Assembly: GCF_900177425.1 (NCBI RefSeq)
Contig: NZ_LT840184.1
Span: 505,482 to 569,481, forward strand
Source: Paenibacillus uliginis N3/975
GTDB taxonomy: Bacteria; Bacillota; Bacilli; Paenibacillales; Paenibacillaceae
Direction of reading: 5' to 3'
Length of the DNA stretch: 64,000 bases
The notes below the pieces were generated by a model. It worked only from the letters and a program-made list of their open reading frames with translations, was not told the DNA's origin and searched no databases. Numbering within the stretch: position 1 is the first letter of the stretch; each line of letters starts with the position of its first letter. Both the position numbers and the translations under genes were made by a program. Below are positions 9,026 to 17,589 of this stretch, piece by piece.

Positions 9026-9421
9026 CTACGACAGGTTAAACAAACCGAGTGTTGAGCATTTTTGGGATTCCTTAACGACGACTTCATCCAACTGAATGTC
9101 CAATAAATTAGCCATAGCGGACATATAGAACAGGTTACGGCCGAGTTCGGAACTAATAGCTTCCCGGCAATTTTCGCACAGATGGCCGTCAACGTGAGTA
9201 CCCGCGAGTTCTTTGGCCTGTTCGAGATCAGCACCCATATCGAAGGTTTGCTTCGTGGCGTGAAGTTCGATGCAACCGCATTCAGTAATAGCTTTGGTAA
9301 CAGCCCGATTGACTGACGCATTGCTTTGACCATTCTTGGACAGTACATCCAAAAGACTGCGGTGACGGAGCAACAATTCCGAAACTTGGTCCTGAAAAGC
9401 CTGTAAACTAGGAGCACTCAT
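9026..9421 (-). CDS. Conserved cysteine-containing protein of unknown function (DUF1573-labelled family)
   Basis: 131 residues, mostly helical. Cysteines are arranged as CGC near residue 50, CENC near 84 and one near the C-terminus (KCSTLGLFNLS). The segment ELGRNLFYMSAMANLLDI resembles the acidic/hydrophobic helices of MazG-like proteins, but no metal-binding signature is complete, so no activity is claimed. I recall close relatives in Paenibacillus and Brevibacillus deposited as DUF1573-domain proteins. The frame opens further upstream; I chose the ATG whose complement is at 9419-9421, ten bases after a GAGG site. It is the only minus-strand gene before 60 kb and has its own terminator at 8944-8999. 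Confidence 0.75.
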   Translation of the reverse strand: MSAPSLQAFQDQVSELLLRHRSLLDVLSKNGQSNASVNRAVTKAITECGCIELHATKQTFDMGADLEQAKELAGTHVDGHLCENCREAISSELGRNLFYMSAMANLLDIQLDEVVVKESQKCSTLGLFNLS

Positions 9422-9720
9422 TATAATCATCCACCTCGATATCGATATTATGAATTGAATTGTGTTCATTATATTCCAGCCGTTCAGGGAATTTCAACCA
9501 ATTTTAACACACAGGAAAGGAAGGAATGGTTCTATTTCCCTTGTGTTTACAGCTTAACACAGCCTCTACCGGAAAGGTTCCCTTTATTTCTAAACCATAG
9601 AAATTTATTCTCATTGGCTATAATTTGAGAAAAAACACTTTAAGTACGATTATAGCTCGGATAATTGGACCATACTGGAAAATATACAATGAACTATGAA
9701 AAAGGAGGTGCGCCGAACTC

Positions 9721-10809
9721 ATGTTAAAAAAAGCTATCTTAGCATTTACGGTACTATGCGGAGCATGGTGTGGGTATACGTTATATCATATGGTGGAACG
9801 GTCGTTCCCTGAATTTTCCTTGGTCTTCAGTCAAGGACTGTTCGCCGGAGGAAGTGGTGTATTTGCATTGCTCGGAGGACTGCTATTCGGGATGATTGGA
9901 GTACTTGTTGCAGACCGGTTCGATGGCAGAATTCAGTCGATGATTGCATCCTTTTCTCGGATACCAATGAATGATCTTGCTGCTGGTACCGCGGGTCTGC
10001 TCGGGGGTTTACTTTTGTCGCTGTTGTTATCTCCAAGTCTTACCTGGCTTGGTCAAGGGGGACGTTTGCTACAGGTGGGCATTACCATGCTCGGGGGATA
10101 TGTCGGCATGCGGATTGGTCTGGAGAAAAAGGAAGAGCTTGCTTCACTCTGGATGTCAGGAAGATGGAGTCAATCTGCTGAGCCTGAAGGACGGCGAATC
10201 GAGGAACATAAGATTTTGGATACCAGCGTGATCATTGACGGCAGAATCGCTGATATTTGCAAAACAGGATTTATTGAGGGAACGATCGTCATACCGGAAT
10301 TTGTACTTGAGGAACTGCAACACATTGCAGATTCTTCGGACTTGCTAAAACGTAACCGCGGCCGGCGGGGCCTGGATATTTTGAATAAAATCCAGAAAGA
10401 GCTGGATGTGAAGGTTCTCATCTATGAAGGAGATTTCGATGAAATATCCGAGGTGGACAGCAAGCTGGTTAAACTGGCTAAAGTTCTTCAGGGTAAAGTG
10501 GTTACGAATGATTTCAATCTGAACAAAGTTTGCGAACTACAAGGTGTATCGGTTCTTAACATCAATGATCTCGCCAATGCGGTTAAGCCTGTCGTGCTGC
10601 CTGGAGAAGAGATTTTGGTACAGATCATTAAGGATGGCAAGGAGCATGGTCAGGGCGTAGCTTATCTCGATGATGGAACGATGATCGTTGTAGAAGGCGG
10701 ACGCGAATATATCGGTTCGATGATGGAAGTGCTGGTGACCAGCGTGCTGCAGACATCCGCTGGACGGATGATCTTTGCGAAACCGAAACTGTTGGAAAAA
10801 GCCCAGTAA
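9721..10809 (+). CDS. PIN/TRAM-domain membrane protein (YacL family)
   Basis: About four N-terminal membrane segments (residues 1-140) are followed by a PIN nuclease-like domain beginning at the ILDTSVIIDGRIADI segment (about 166-180), with conserved acidic residues (D168, D174 and later EVDSKL and NDFN aspartates). A C-terminal TRAM RNA-binding domain carries EDGTMIVVEGG-like sequence. Known as YacL in Bacillus; substrate not established. Strong RBS AAAGGAGGTG before ATG 9721. It precedes ispD, the conserved order in Bacillales. Confidence 0.9.
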   Translation: MLKKAILAFTVLCGAWCGYTLYHMVERSFPEFSLVFSQGLFAGGSGVFALLGGLLFGMIGVLVADRFDGRIQSMIASFSRIPMNDLAAGTAGLLGGLLLSLLLSPSLTWLGQGGRLLQVGITMLGGYVGMRIGLEKKEELASLWMSGRWSQSAEPEGRRIEEHKILDTSVIIDGRIADICKTGFIEGTIVIPEFVLEELQHIADSSDLLKRNRGRRGLDILNKIQKELDVKVLIYEGDFDEISEVDSKLVKLAKVLQGKVVTNDFNLNKVCELQGVSVLNINDLANAVKPVVLPGEEILVQIIKDGKEHGQGVAYLDDGTMIVVEGGREYIGSMMEVLVTSVLQTSAGRMIFAKPKLLEKAQ

Positions 10810-10897
10810 ACGGGGTATGATGGAGTGTGTACTGTACATATCCGTTCCCGGCATGGGGGAATGTTACCAGGAGCCGGGTAAAGACAGGGGTTTTGGC

Positions 10898-11584
10898 ATG
10901 AATACGAGCTTCGGTGCTGTTATCGTGGCAGCGGGTAAAGGTTCGCGAATGGGAACCCGTGAGAGCAAGCAGTTTTTGCAAATTGGCGGCAGACCGATCG
11001 TGGTGCATACAATGGATATATTCAACCAACTGCCGTGGTTGCAGGAGATCGTGCTTGTTACGGGCCGGGATGATGTTGCCCGCTGTGAGGAGTGGGTGAA
11101 GGAATACGGGCTGGACAAGGTGTCGGCTGTAATCTCAGGTGGCAGTGAACGGCAGGAATCGGTTTACCAAGGGATCAAGCAATTGAATACAGAATGGGTA
11201 ATGATACATGACGGTGTCAGACCGTTTGTTACCCACGATGAGATTCATTCTTGCCGCGAAACGGCTCTTCGCGAAGGTGCTGCTGTTCTTGGTGTACCTG
11301 TGAAGGATACGATTAAACAAGTGAACGTACAGGGGCTAATTACAGCAACGCCTGAACGTCATAGTCTGTGGGCTGTTCAGACCCCACAGGCTTTTCGTCT
11401 TTCTGACCTGCTGGCTGCACATGAGTCAGCTCAGCAGAACGGTTTTTCCGGAACAGATGATGCGATGCTGCTGGAGAGAGCAGGTTTGCCGGTTGCTGTG
11501 GCGGAAGGGAAATATACGAACATCAAGATTACAACGCCGGAAGATTTGGAGTACGCTGCTTTTTTAAAATATAAGAAAGTATAA
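10898..11584 (+). CDS. ispD: IspD, 2-C-methyl-D-erythritol 4-phosphate cytidylyltransferase
   Basis: Third step of the MEP isoprenoid pathway: MEP + CTP gives CDP-ME. The N-terminal nucleotidyltransferase loop AAGKGSRMG is intact, and the active-site region around HDGVRPFV is present. The open frame begins at 10775, but the family N-terminus corresponds to the ATG at 10898, seven bases after AGGGG. The last codons (KYKKV, stop) lie inside an extragenic repeat (11568-11658), so the C-terminus may have been replaced by repeat sequence. ispF follows directly after the repeat. Confidence 0.95.
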   Translation: MNTSFGAVIVAAGKGSRMGTRESKQFLQIGGRPIVVHTMDIFNQLPWLQEIVLVTGRDDVARCEEWVKEYGLDKVSAVISGGSERQESVYQGIKQLNTEWVMIHDGVRPFVTHDEIHSCRETALREGAAVLGVPVKDTIKQVNVQGLITATPERHSLWAVQTPQAFRLSDLLAAHESAQQNGFSGTDDAMLLERAGLPVAVAEGKYTNIKITTPEDLEYAAFLKYKKV

Positions 11585-11658
11585 TTGTGGACTTTACTTT
11601 CTTATATTTCTCGCAGAAACGGCCGCCGTCTTTAAGGACGGCAAAGCCGTTTCTACTT
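11568..11658 (+). repeat. Twin-hairpin extragenic repeat, family A, copy 1
   Basis: Hairpin one is a perfect 15-base inverted repeat, AAATATAAGAAAGTA (11568-11582) with TACTTTCTTATATTT (11595-11609). Hairpin two has AGAAACGGC (11615-11623) with GCCGTTTCT (11646-11654), enclosing GCCGTC/GACGGC (11625-11630 with 11637-11642). There is no T-run after it, so it is not a simple terminator. Related copies lie at 14059-14127 and 53542-53618, each before a gene start. Confidence 0.85.
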
Positions 11659-11683
11659 GAAGAAAAACAAGGGGGAGATGTAG

Positions 11684-12172
11684 ATGATTCGAGTAGGTCA
11701 GGGATTTGATGTGCATCAGCTCGTGGAAGGAAGACCGTGCATTATCGGTGGCGTGACCATTCCGTATGAAAAAGGTTTGGTAGGGCATTCTGATGCTGAC
11801 GTACTGCTGCATGCAATCACGGATGCCGTTCTGGGTGCTTTAGGTCTTGGCGATATTGGGCGTCACTTTCCGGATAATGACCCGGCTTTCAAAGACGCTG
11901 ACAGTCTGAAGCTATTGGAACAAGTATGGGAAATGGCGAAAGAAAAAGGCTATCGTCTCGGGAATGTGGATAGTACGATTATTGCGCAAAAGCCGAAGAT
12001 GGCGCCGTATATACCGGAGATGACAAAAGTTATCGCCAAGGCGCTTGAAGCGGATGAAGCGCAGGTTAACGTTAAGGCAACAACGACAGAGCAGCTTGGC
12101 TTTACAGGACGGGGCGAAGGGATCGCCGCACAATCTATTGTGTGCCTTGTTCAAGGTATGCTATCATCTTGA
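11684..12172 (+). CDS. ispF: IspF, 2-C-methyl-D-erythritol 2,4-cyclodiphosphate synthase
   Basis: Fifth MEP-pathway step: cyclises CDP-ME 2-phosphate with loss of CMP, using a zinc and a second divalent ion. The zinc ligands D9 and H11 (GFDVH) and the histidine of GHSDADVLLH are present. The C-terminal TTEQLGFTGRGEGIAAQ signature is intact. Length of 162 residues is typical. GGGGGAG precedes the ATG. Lies between ispD and gltX, the standard Bacillales arrangement, with a repeat inserted before it. Confidence 0.97.
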   Translation: MIRVGQGFDVHQLVEGRPCIIGGVTIPYEKGLVGHSDADVLLHAITDAVLGALGLGDIGRHFPDNDPAFKDADSLKLLEQVWEMAKEKGYRLGNVDSTIIAQKPKMAPYIPEMTKVIAKALEADEAQVNVKATTTEQLGFTGRGEGIAAQSIVCLVQGMLSS

Positions 12173-12208
12173 AAGAATCTTTGAAAGAAGCGAACGGAGG
12201 GGTTAGAA

Positions 12209-13672
12209 ATGACCGAAGAAGTCCGTGTGCGCTACGCACCGAGTCCAACGGGACATTTACATATTGGCAATGCCAGAACGGCATTATTTAATTATTTATA
12301 CGCACGTAAGCACAATGGTAAATTTATAATCCGTATTGAAGATACGGACGTGAAGCGTAACGTGGCTGGCGGAGAGGAAAGCCAGCTTAAATATTTGAAG
12401 TGGCTGGGTATGGATTGGGATGAAAGCATCGATGTGGGGGGCGAGTACGGTCCTTATCGTCAGACGGAACGACTTGACATTTACCGCAAGTTTTGGCAGG
12501 ATCTGTTGGATTGTGGGCTTGCTTACCGGTGCTACTGCACCGAGGAAGAGCTGGAGAAGGAGCGGGAGGAACAGACCGCACGCGGGGAAACCCCTCGTTA
12601 TTCAGGCAAACACCGTGATTTGACGGACGAACAGTGCCGCGCGTTTGAAGCGGAAGGACGGGTTGCGAGTATTCGCTTCCGTGTTCCGGAAGATAAAGTA
12701 TATACATTTGATGATATGGTCAAAGGCACGATTTCTTTCAACACCAAAGAAACTGGTGACTTTGTCATTGTGAAAAAAGACGGTATCCCGACATACAACT
12801 TTGCGGTTGCGATCGACGATAATCTGATGAAGATTACCCATGTGTTGCGGGGGGAGGATCATATCTCCAATACGCCTCGCCAGCTCATGATTTATGAAGC
12901 GCTCGGTATGGAGCCGCCTAGATTCGGCCATATGACATTGATCGTAGGCGAGAATCACAAGAAGCTGAGCAAGCGTGATGAATCGATCATCCAGTTCATT
13001 GAGCAGTATGATCAGCTCGGTTATCTGCCGGAAGCTTTGTTCAATTTCATCGCTCTGCTGGGATGGTCTCCAGAAGGAGAGGAAGAAATTTTCTCGAAAG
13101 AGCAGCTGATTGATATCTTTGATGCGAACCGTCTTTCGAAGAGCCCTGCAGTGTTCGATACGAACAAACTGGCTTATTTGAACAATTCATATATTAAGAA
13201 GGCCGATCCAAACCGGATTGCAGACCTGGCCATTCCGCATCTGCAGCGCGCTTCACGCCTGCCTGCTGAATTGACGCCGGAGCAGGAAGACTGGGCTAGA
13301 GCGCTCGTTGCTCTCTATCAGGAACAAATGACCTCTGCATCCGAAATTGTTGATCTGTCTGAAATGTTTTTCCGTACTCATCTGGAGCTGGATCAGGAAG
13401 GTATCTCGATTCTTGCTGAAGAACAAGTTCCAACTGTGCTTTCAGCCTTCCTAGCGAAGCTGGAACAGTCTGAGGAATTCGCAGCAGCTAAAATTGCAGC
13501 CTTAATCAAAGAAGTGCAAAAGGAAACCGGCTTTAAAGGCAAAGCGCTCTTTATGCCGATCCGTGTGGCTCTGACAGGTCAGATGCACGGCCGTGATCTG
13601 AATCAGACGATATGGTTGCTTGGCAAAGACAAGGTGCTTGACCGTTTGCGTTCTCAGATCAAGGGAGTCTAA
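12209..13672 (+). CDS. gltX: Glutamyl-tRNA synthetase
   Basis: Charges tRNA-Glu and, in organisms lacking GlnRS, also tRNA-Gln for later amidation. Class I signatures are visible: HIGN within APSPTGHLHIGN near residues 10-21, and KLSKR near 252. A CYC motif near residue 108 lies in the region where some GluRS bind zinc. Length of 487 residues is normal. GGAGGGG precedes ATG 12209. No terminator is obvious after it, so transcripts may read into the cysE T-box leader. Confidence 0.96.
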   Translation: MTEEVRVRYAPSPTGHLHIGNARTALFNYLYARKHNGKFIIRIEDTDVKRNVAGGEESQLKYLKWLGMDWDESIDVGGEYGPYRQTERLDIYRKFWQDLLDCGLAYRCYCTEEELEKEREEQTARGETPRYSGKHRDLTDEQCRAFEAEGRVASIRFRVPEDKVYTFDDMVKGTISFNTKETGDFVIVKKDGIPTYNFAVAIDDNLMKITHVLRGEDHISNTPRQLMIYEALGMEPPRFGHMTLIVGENHKKLSKRDESIIQFIEQYDQLGYLPEALFNFIALLGWSPEGEEEIFSKEQLIDIFDANRLSKSPAVFDTNKLAYLNNSYIKKADPNRIADLAIPHLQRASRLPAELTPEQEDWARALVALYQEQMTSASEIVDLSEMFFRTHLELDQEGISILAEEQVPTVLSAFLAKLEQSEEFAAAKIAALIKEVQKETGFKGKALFMPIRVALTGQMHGRDLNQTIWLLGKDKVLDRLRSQIKGV

Positions 13673-13702
13673 AACATTTCCTGAACATGGATGTATATCT
13701 TC

Positions 13703-13731
13703 TTGTCAGCGCACGGTCTTTTGGGTAATAT
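13703..13731 (+). promoter_or_regulatory. SigA promoter for the cysE-cysS leader
   Basis: TTGTCA (13703-13708), a 17-base spacer and TAATAT (13726-13731). Initiation is expected near 13738, just before the T-box leader. Confidence 0.7.
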
Positions 13732-13737
13732 ATAAGA

Positions 13738-14053
13738 AAGTGCAAATCGAAAAGCTTAGATCAGGAGAAGTACGCGTAAAGATCGACATCATCCAGAGAG
13801 GATAACCGGAAGAAGACAGGGCAACTTGATTCTTCCAGGCTGAAAGTTATCCGGTTGTCGTTAAGCGGAAATGCGCCTGTGAGCTGTATGGTTGAAGCGA
13901 ATCGTATCGTTAGATCATACCGGCTGTCACCGTTAATGACTTGAAGTGTAACCGGGCCGTCCGTCTCAGGATATGGGAGGAATATTGCCGGTTCAAGCAG
14001 AGTGGAACCGCGTGTCTGACGCCTCTGCAGCGAAAGCTGCAGAGGCGTTTTTT
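13738..14053 (+). promoter_or_regulatory. T-box leader, predicted tRNA-Cys responsive
   Basis: The T-box core AGAGTGGAACCGCG is at 13999-14012, upstream of a perfect terminator: CGCCTCTGCAGC (14020-14031) with GCTGCAGAGGCG (14036-14047), then T residues to 14053. A Stem I with an AGAGAGGA bulge motif (around 13793-13802) is closed by the pair ATAACCGG/CCGGTTGT. A candidate TGC specifier lies on its 3' side at 13872-13874. Uncharged tRNA-Cys should stabilise the antiterminator and switch on cysE and cysS. Identity as a T-box is firm; the exact specifier is inferred from position and the downstream genes. Confidence 0.92.
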
Positions 14054-14058
14054 GTTAG

Positions 14059-14127
14059 CATATAAGAAAGTTTAAGTTTGGACCGTACACTTTCTTAAGT
14101 TTCTCGCAGAAACGTCCGCTGTCTTTA
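14059..14127 (+). repeat. Twin-hairpin extragenic repeat, family A, decayed copy
   Basis: TATAAGAAAGT (14061-14071) and ACTTTCTTA (14089-14097) form the first hairpin. The following TTTCTCGCAGAAACG matches copy 1 (11606-11621), but the second hairpin has lost its right arm. It lies between the T-box terminator and cysE. A lone arm (TATAAGAAAGTG, 13731-13742) occurs at the start of the leader. Confidence 0.7.
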
Positions 14128-14180
14128 TTTCCATTTGAATTGATCTTTTTATGGGTATAACTGGGGGAGGAGGATCGCTT

Positions 14181-14882
14181 ATGTTCAAGCAGATAAAGTC
14201 GGATATAAGGACCGTATTCGAGAATGATCCGGCTGCCCGTGGGCTTTTTGAAGTGGTATTTACATATTCGGGTCTCCATGCTTTGTGGTTACACCGAATC
14301 GCCCATGCTCTGTTCAAACGGCGCTGGTACTCTCTGGCCCGTATCATTTCACAATTCAGTCGGTTCATGACTGGCATCGAAATTCACCCGGGAGCCCGAA
14401 TCGGAAAGAGGCTGTTCATTGATCACGGGATGGGCGTGGTGATCGGGGAAACGTGTGAAATCGGTGATGACGTAGTCATTTATCAGGGTGTGACACTCGG
14501 TGGTACGGGGAAAGAGAAGGGGAAGCGTCACCCGACGATTGGGAGCAACGTGGTGATTGGGTCGGGTGCTAAAGTTCTTGGATCTTTCACTATTGGTGAG
14601 AACTGCAACATCGGCTCCAATGCGGTTGTACTACGTGAAGTTCCTCCGAACAGCACCGTTGTCGGCAACCCGGGTAAAATTGTGAAGCGGAACGGTGAGC
14701 GGATTCGCGACCGGCTTGATCATACCAAACTTCCGGACCCGATTGTTGATATGCTTCGCGACATGCAGAAAGAAATAGACGATATGCGTAAAGAGCTGGC
14801 AACATTGAGAGATGAGAAACGGCAGACACCAGAGGCGGATCATTTAGAAGCCTTTTTGCATAAAAATTTACAAAAGCGATAA
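14181..14882 (+). CDS. cysE: Serine O-acetyltransferase
   Basis: Makes O-acetylserine from serine and acetyl-CoA, the carbon skeleton for cysteine. An N-terminal helical domain is followed by left-handed beta-helix hexapeptide repeats (IHPGARIGKRLFIDHGMG onward, about residues 65-165). The C-terminus is a charged coiled coil. The ATG at 14181 follows GGGGGAGGAGG and gives the usual N-terminus (MFKQIKSDIRTVF); the upstream ATG at 14151 lies before the RBS. Preceded by the T-box and followed after 23 bases by cysS, coupling cysteine synthesis to its charging. Confidence 0.95.
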   Translation: MFKQIKSDIRTVFENDPAARGLFEVVFTYSGLHALWLHRIAHALFKRRWYSLARIISQFSRFMTGIEIHPGARIGKRLFIDHGMGVVIGETCEIGDDVVIYQGVTLGGTGKEKGKRHPTIGSNVVIGSGAKVLGSFTIGENCNIGSNAVVLREVPPNSTVVGNPGKIVKRNGERIRDRLDHTKLPDPIVDMLRDMQKEIDDMRKELATLRDEKRQTPEADHLEAFLHKNLQKR

Positions 14883-14905
14883 GACGAAAGGATCGTGACC
14901 ATCGA

Positions 14906-16312
14906 ATGGCACTTCAAATTTATAATACGTTAACCCGTATGAAGGAGACGTTTAAGGCCCAAGAGCCGGGTAAGGTAAGCATGTACGTGTGCGGCCCAAC
15001 CGTATACGGCTACATCCATATCGGAAATGCACGTCCAATGATTTTTTTTGATGTGGTACGCGCGTATTTAGAGCAGCAGGGCAGTCAGGTCAACTATGTA
15101 GTCAATTTTACTGATGTGGATGACAAAATGATCCGTAAAGCGGAGCAGACCGGAACAACTGTGTCGGAGGTTGCGGACACTTTCATCTCTGCCTACTTTG
15201 AGGATTTGGACGGACTCGGCATTCCCCGGGCGTCGCTTAATCCACGTGTAACCGACAATATGGACAGCATTATTGATTTCATTCGTGAATTGATCGAAAG
15301 AGATTTCGCTTACGAGAACGGTGGAGATGTCTTCTACCGAACGCGCAAGTTTGACGATTACGGCAAGCTGTCCCAGCAAAAAATCGATGAGCTTCAGTTC
15401 GGTATCCGGATTGAAGTGGATGAGCGGAAGGAAAGCCCTGAGGATTTTGTCCTTTGGAAAGCGGCTAAGCCTGGAGAGATCTTCTGGGAAAGCCCATGGG
15501 GAGACGGGCGTCCAGGCTGGCATATTGAATGCTCGGCAATGGCACGTCGTTATCTGGGTGATACGCTGGATATTCACGGCGGAGGTCAGGATTTGCAGTT
15601 CCCTCACCATGAGTGCGAGGTGGCTCAGTCGGAGGTGCTGACAGGGAAGCCGCTTGCGAATTACTGGATGCACAACGGTTATATTCGGATTAACAATGAA
15701 AAAATGTCAAAATCCCTTGGAAACGGGGTATTAGTAAAGGATTTACGTGAGCAATATACTAAAGAAGCTATCCGGTATTTCATGCTCTCGACGCATTACC
15801 GTAATCCATTAAACTATAGTGATGAAGTTATGGACCAAGCGCAGAACGGCATAGACCGGATTGCGAACGCGGTTGGAAACGTAAGACATCGTCTAAAGAA
15901 TGCAGTCGGTTCGACAGAAGGAAAAACAGGAGTCGAAGTTGCTCGAAAAATGACAGAGGTTCTTGCCGAGTTCCACAACAAGATGCAGGATGATTTCAAT
16001 ACCCCGGATGCCATCACAGCCATGTTCCAATGGGTAACTGAGACGAACCATCTTCTGCAGCAGGCTTCCGTACCGGCAGAGGATCTTCAGACGGTTCTGG
16101 ATGCTTTTGAAGAAATGAACGGAGTATTACGCATTGTAGACTCATCTGCAGATGAACTGCTTGATGAAGATATTGAGCGGCTGATCGAGGAAAGATCCGC
16201 TGCCCGCAGTAACAAAGACTGGGCACGAGCTGATGAAATCCGTGACATATTGGCTGCGGAAGGCATTGTGCTTGAGGATACGGCGCAGGGCATGCGCTGG
16301 CGGCGCAAATGA
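14906..16312 (+). CDS. cysS: Cysteinyl-tRNA synthetase
   Basis: Charges tRNA-Cys. Class I motifs HIGN (in YGYIHIGNARP) and KMSKS (in NNEKMSKSLGN) are present. The catalytic zinc ligands include the cysteine of YVCGPTVY, the cysteine of WHIECSAM and the His/Glu of HHECEVAQ. Length of 468 residues is normal. AAAGGA precedes the ATG. Its stop overlaps the mrnC start by four bases (ATGA), showing translational coupling. Confidence 0.97.
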   Translation: MALQIYNTLTRMKETFKAQEPGKVSMYVCGPTVYGYIHIGNARPMIFFDVVRAYLEQQGSQVNYVVNFTDVDDKMIRKAEQTGTTVSEVADTFISAYFEDLDGLGIPRASLNPRVTDNMDSIIDFIRELIERDFAYENGGDVFYRTRKFDDYGKLSQQKIDELQFGIRIEVDERKESPEDFVLWKAAKPGEIFWESPWGDGRPGWHIECSAMARRYLGDTLDIHGGGQDLQFPHHECEVAQSEVLTGKPLANYWMHNGYIRINNEKMSKSLGNGVLVKDLREQYTKEAIRYFMLSTHYRNPLNYSDEVMDQAQNGIDRIANAVGNVRHRLKNAVGSTEGKTGVEVARKMTEVLAEFHNKMQDDFNTPDAITAMFQWVTETNHLLQQASVPAEDLQTVLDAFEEMNGVLRIVDSSADELLDEDIERLIEERSAARSNKDWARADEIRDILAAEGIVLEDTAQGMRWRRK

Positions 16313-16752
16313 GCGGCGGTGACAACAAGGAACTGGAGGGGGGATGGTTTCCCTTCCCTCCTTCCAGGCCCGTCCGCCTCATTCCACCTATCGTGCTCGC
16401 CTACATTGGAGATGCAATTTATGAAGTTGCGGTTCGCCAGTATTTGATCTCCTTGCCGAATCTCCGGCCGCATCATTTACATCGTACAGCTACAAACCTT
16501 GTGTCAGCAAAAGCACAGAGTCGAATTTTGTCTTTTCTTGACCCAATGTTGACGGAAGAAGAACGGGATATTGTACGGCAGGGAAGGAATGCCAAGTCAG
16601 GCAGTCTTCCGAAGAATGCCGACGTTCTGGAGTATCGGCATGCCACGGCTTTTGAATGCCTGATAGGTTATCTTTATTATGTAGAACACCATGACCGTCT
16701 TCGGGAATTAATCGGGCAAGCCATCGAGTATATGGTTAATCCCGCTGAATAG
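16309..16752 (+). CDS. mrnC: Mini-ribonuclease III
   Basis: Dimeric RNase III-like nuclease without a dsRNA-binding domain; in Bacillus it matures the ends of 23S rRNA. The RNase III signature AYIGDAIYEVAVRQYL places catalytic acidic residues at D35 and E39, with a second cluster in the ATAFECLIGYLY segment. Length of 147 residues is family-typical. The N-terminus carries about 20 extra residues rich in Gly, Pro and Trp before the conserved core. Overlaps cysS by four bases. Confidence 0.94.
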   Translation: MSGGDNKELEGGWFPFPPSRPVRLIPPIVLAYIGDAIYEVAVRQYLISLPNLRPHHLHRTATNLVSAKAQSRILSFLDPMLTEEERDIVRQGRNAKSGSLPKNADVLEYRHATAFECLIGYLYYVEHHDRLRELIGQAIEYMVNPAE

Positions 16753-16834
16753 CAGAAAAAAGTATAAACAGAATAAATTTAACCGCCGGCTTTAAGTGTT
16801 AAGGTCCGGACAGGTATGCAGGAGGAAAATAGTT

Positions 16835-17584
16835 ATGCAGGAAGAAGAAATCATTGCGGGTAAGCACTCCGTCACCGAGGCGCTCCGCTCAGGGCGTACG
16901 ATCAACAAGATCTGGATAGCCGAAAATGCGCAGAAGCATTTGACGATGCCAATTATCGCCGAAGCCAGAAAGCTGGGTATTGTTATTCAAAATGTCGATA
17001 AACGCAAACTGGATCAGATGGTGCCGGGGGTACAGCACCAAGGTGTTGTTGCTCAGACCGCTCCTTATGCGTATGTGGAAGTAGATGACCTTCTGAAAAT
17101 TGCCGAAGATAAGGGACAGGCCCCATTCCTGTTGATTCTCGATGAAATTGAGGATCCACATAACCTTGGGTCCATTCTAAGAACGGCTGATTGCACAGGT
17201 GCACACGGTGTTATCCTGCCAAAGCGGCGTTCTGCGCAGATTACAGCTACTGTGTCCAAGACTTCAGCTGGCGCTGTTGAGTATGTCCCGGTGGCAAGAG
17301 TTACGAATCTCGCTCAAACGATAGAGCAGCTGAAAGAAATGGGAGTATGGGTTGTCGGAACGGTCGTAGATGCGGTTGAAGAGATCTATGATACTGAGGT
17401 GTTTAATGGTCCGGTTGCGATCGTAATCGGCAATGAGAGCAAAGGAATGGGCAGGCTCATCCGTGAGAAGTGTGACGTCCTTGTCAAGCTGCCAATGGCA
17501 GGCCAGATCAACTCGCTGAATGCATCGGTGGCTGCCGGTGTCGTAATGTATGAAGTACTACGCCGTCGCCGTCTTCAAGGTTAG
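16835..17584 (+). CDS. rlmB: RlmB-type 23S rRNA (guanosine-2'-O)-methyltransferase
   Basis: SPOUT-family enzyme methylating 23S rRNA (G2251 in E. coli numbering). An N-terminal substrate-binding domain begins EIIAGKHSVTEAL. The three SpoU motifs follow: NLGSILRTADCTGAHGV, IVIGNESKGMGRLI, and LPMAGQINSLNASVAAGV, the last forming the trefoil knot. The ATG at 16835 follows GGAGG by about nine bases; the open frame upstream lacks an RBS. rae1 begins five bases after its stop. Confidence 0.94.
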   Translation: MQEEEIIAGKHSVTEALRSGRTINKIWIAENAQKHLTMPIIAEARKLGIVIQNVDKRKLDQMVPGVQHQGVVAQTAPYAYVEVDDLLKIAEDKGQAPFLLILDEIEDPHNLGSILRTADCTGAHGVILPKRRSAQITATVSKTSAGAVEYVPVARVTNLAQTIEQLKEMGVWVVGTVVDAVEEIYDTEVFNGPVAIVIGNESKGMGRLIREKCDVLVKLPMAGQINSLNASVAAGVVMYEVLRRRRLQG

Positions 17585-17589
17585 AGCGG

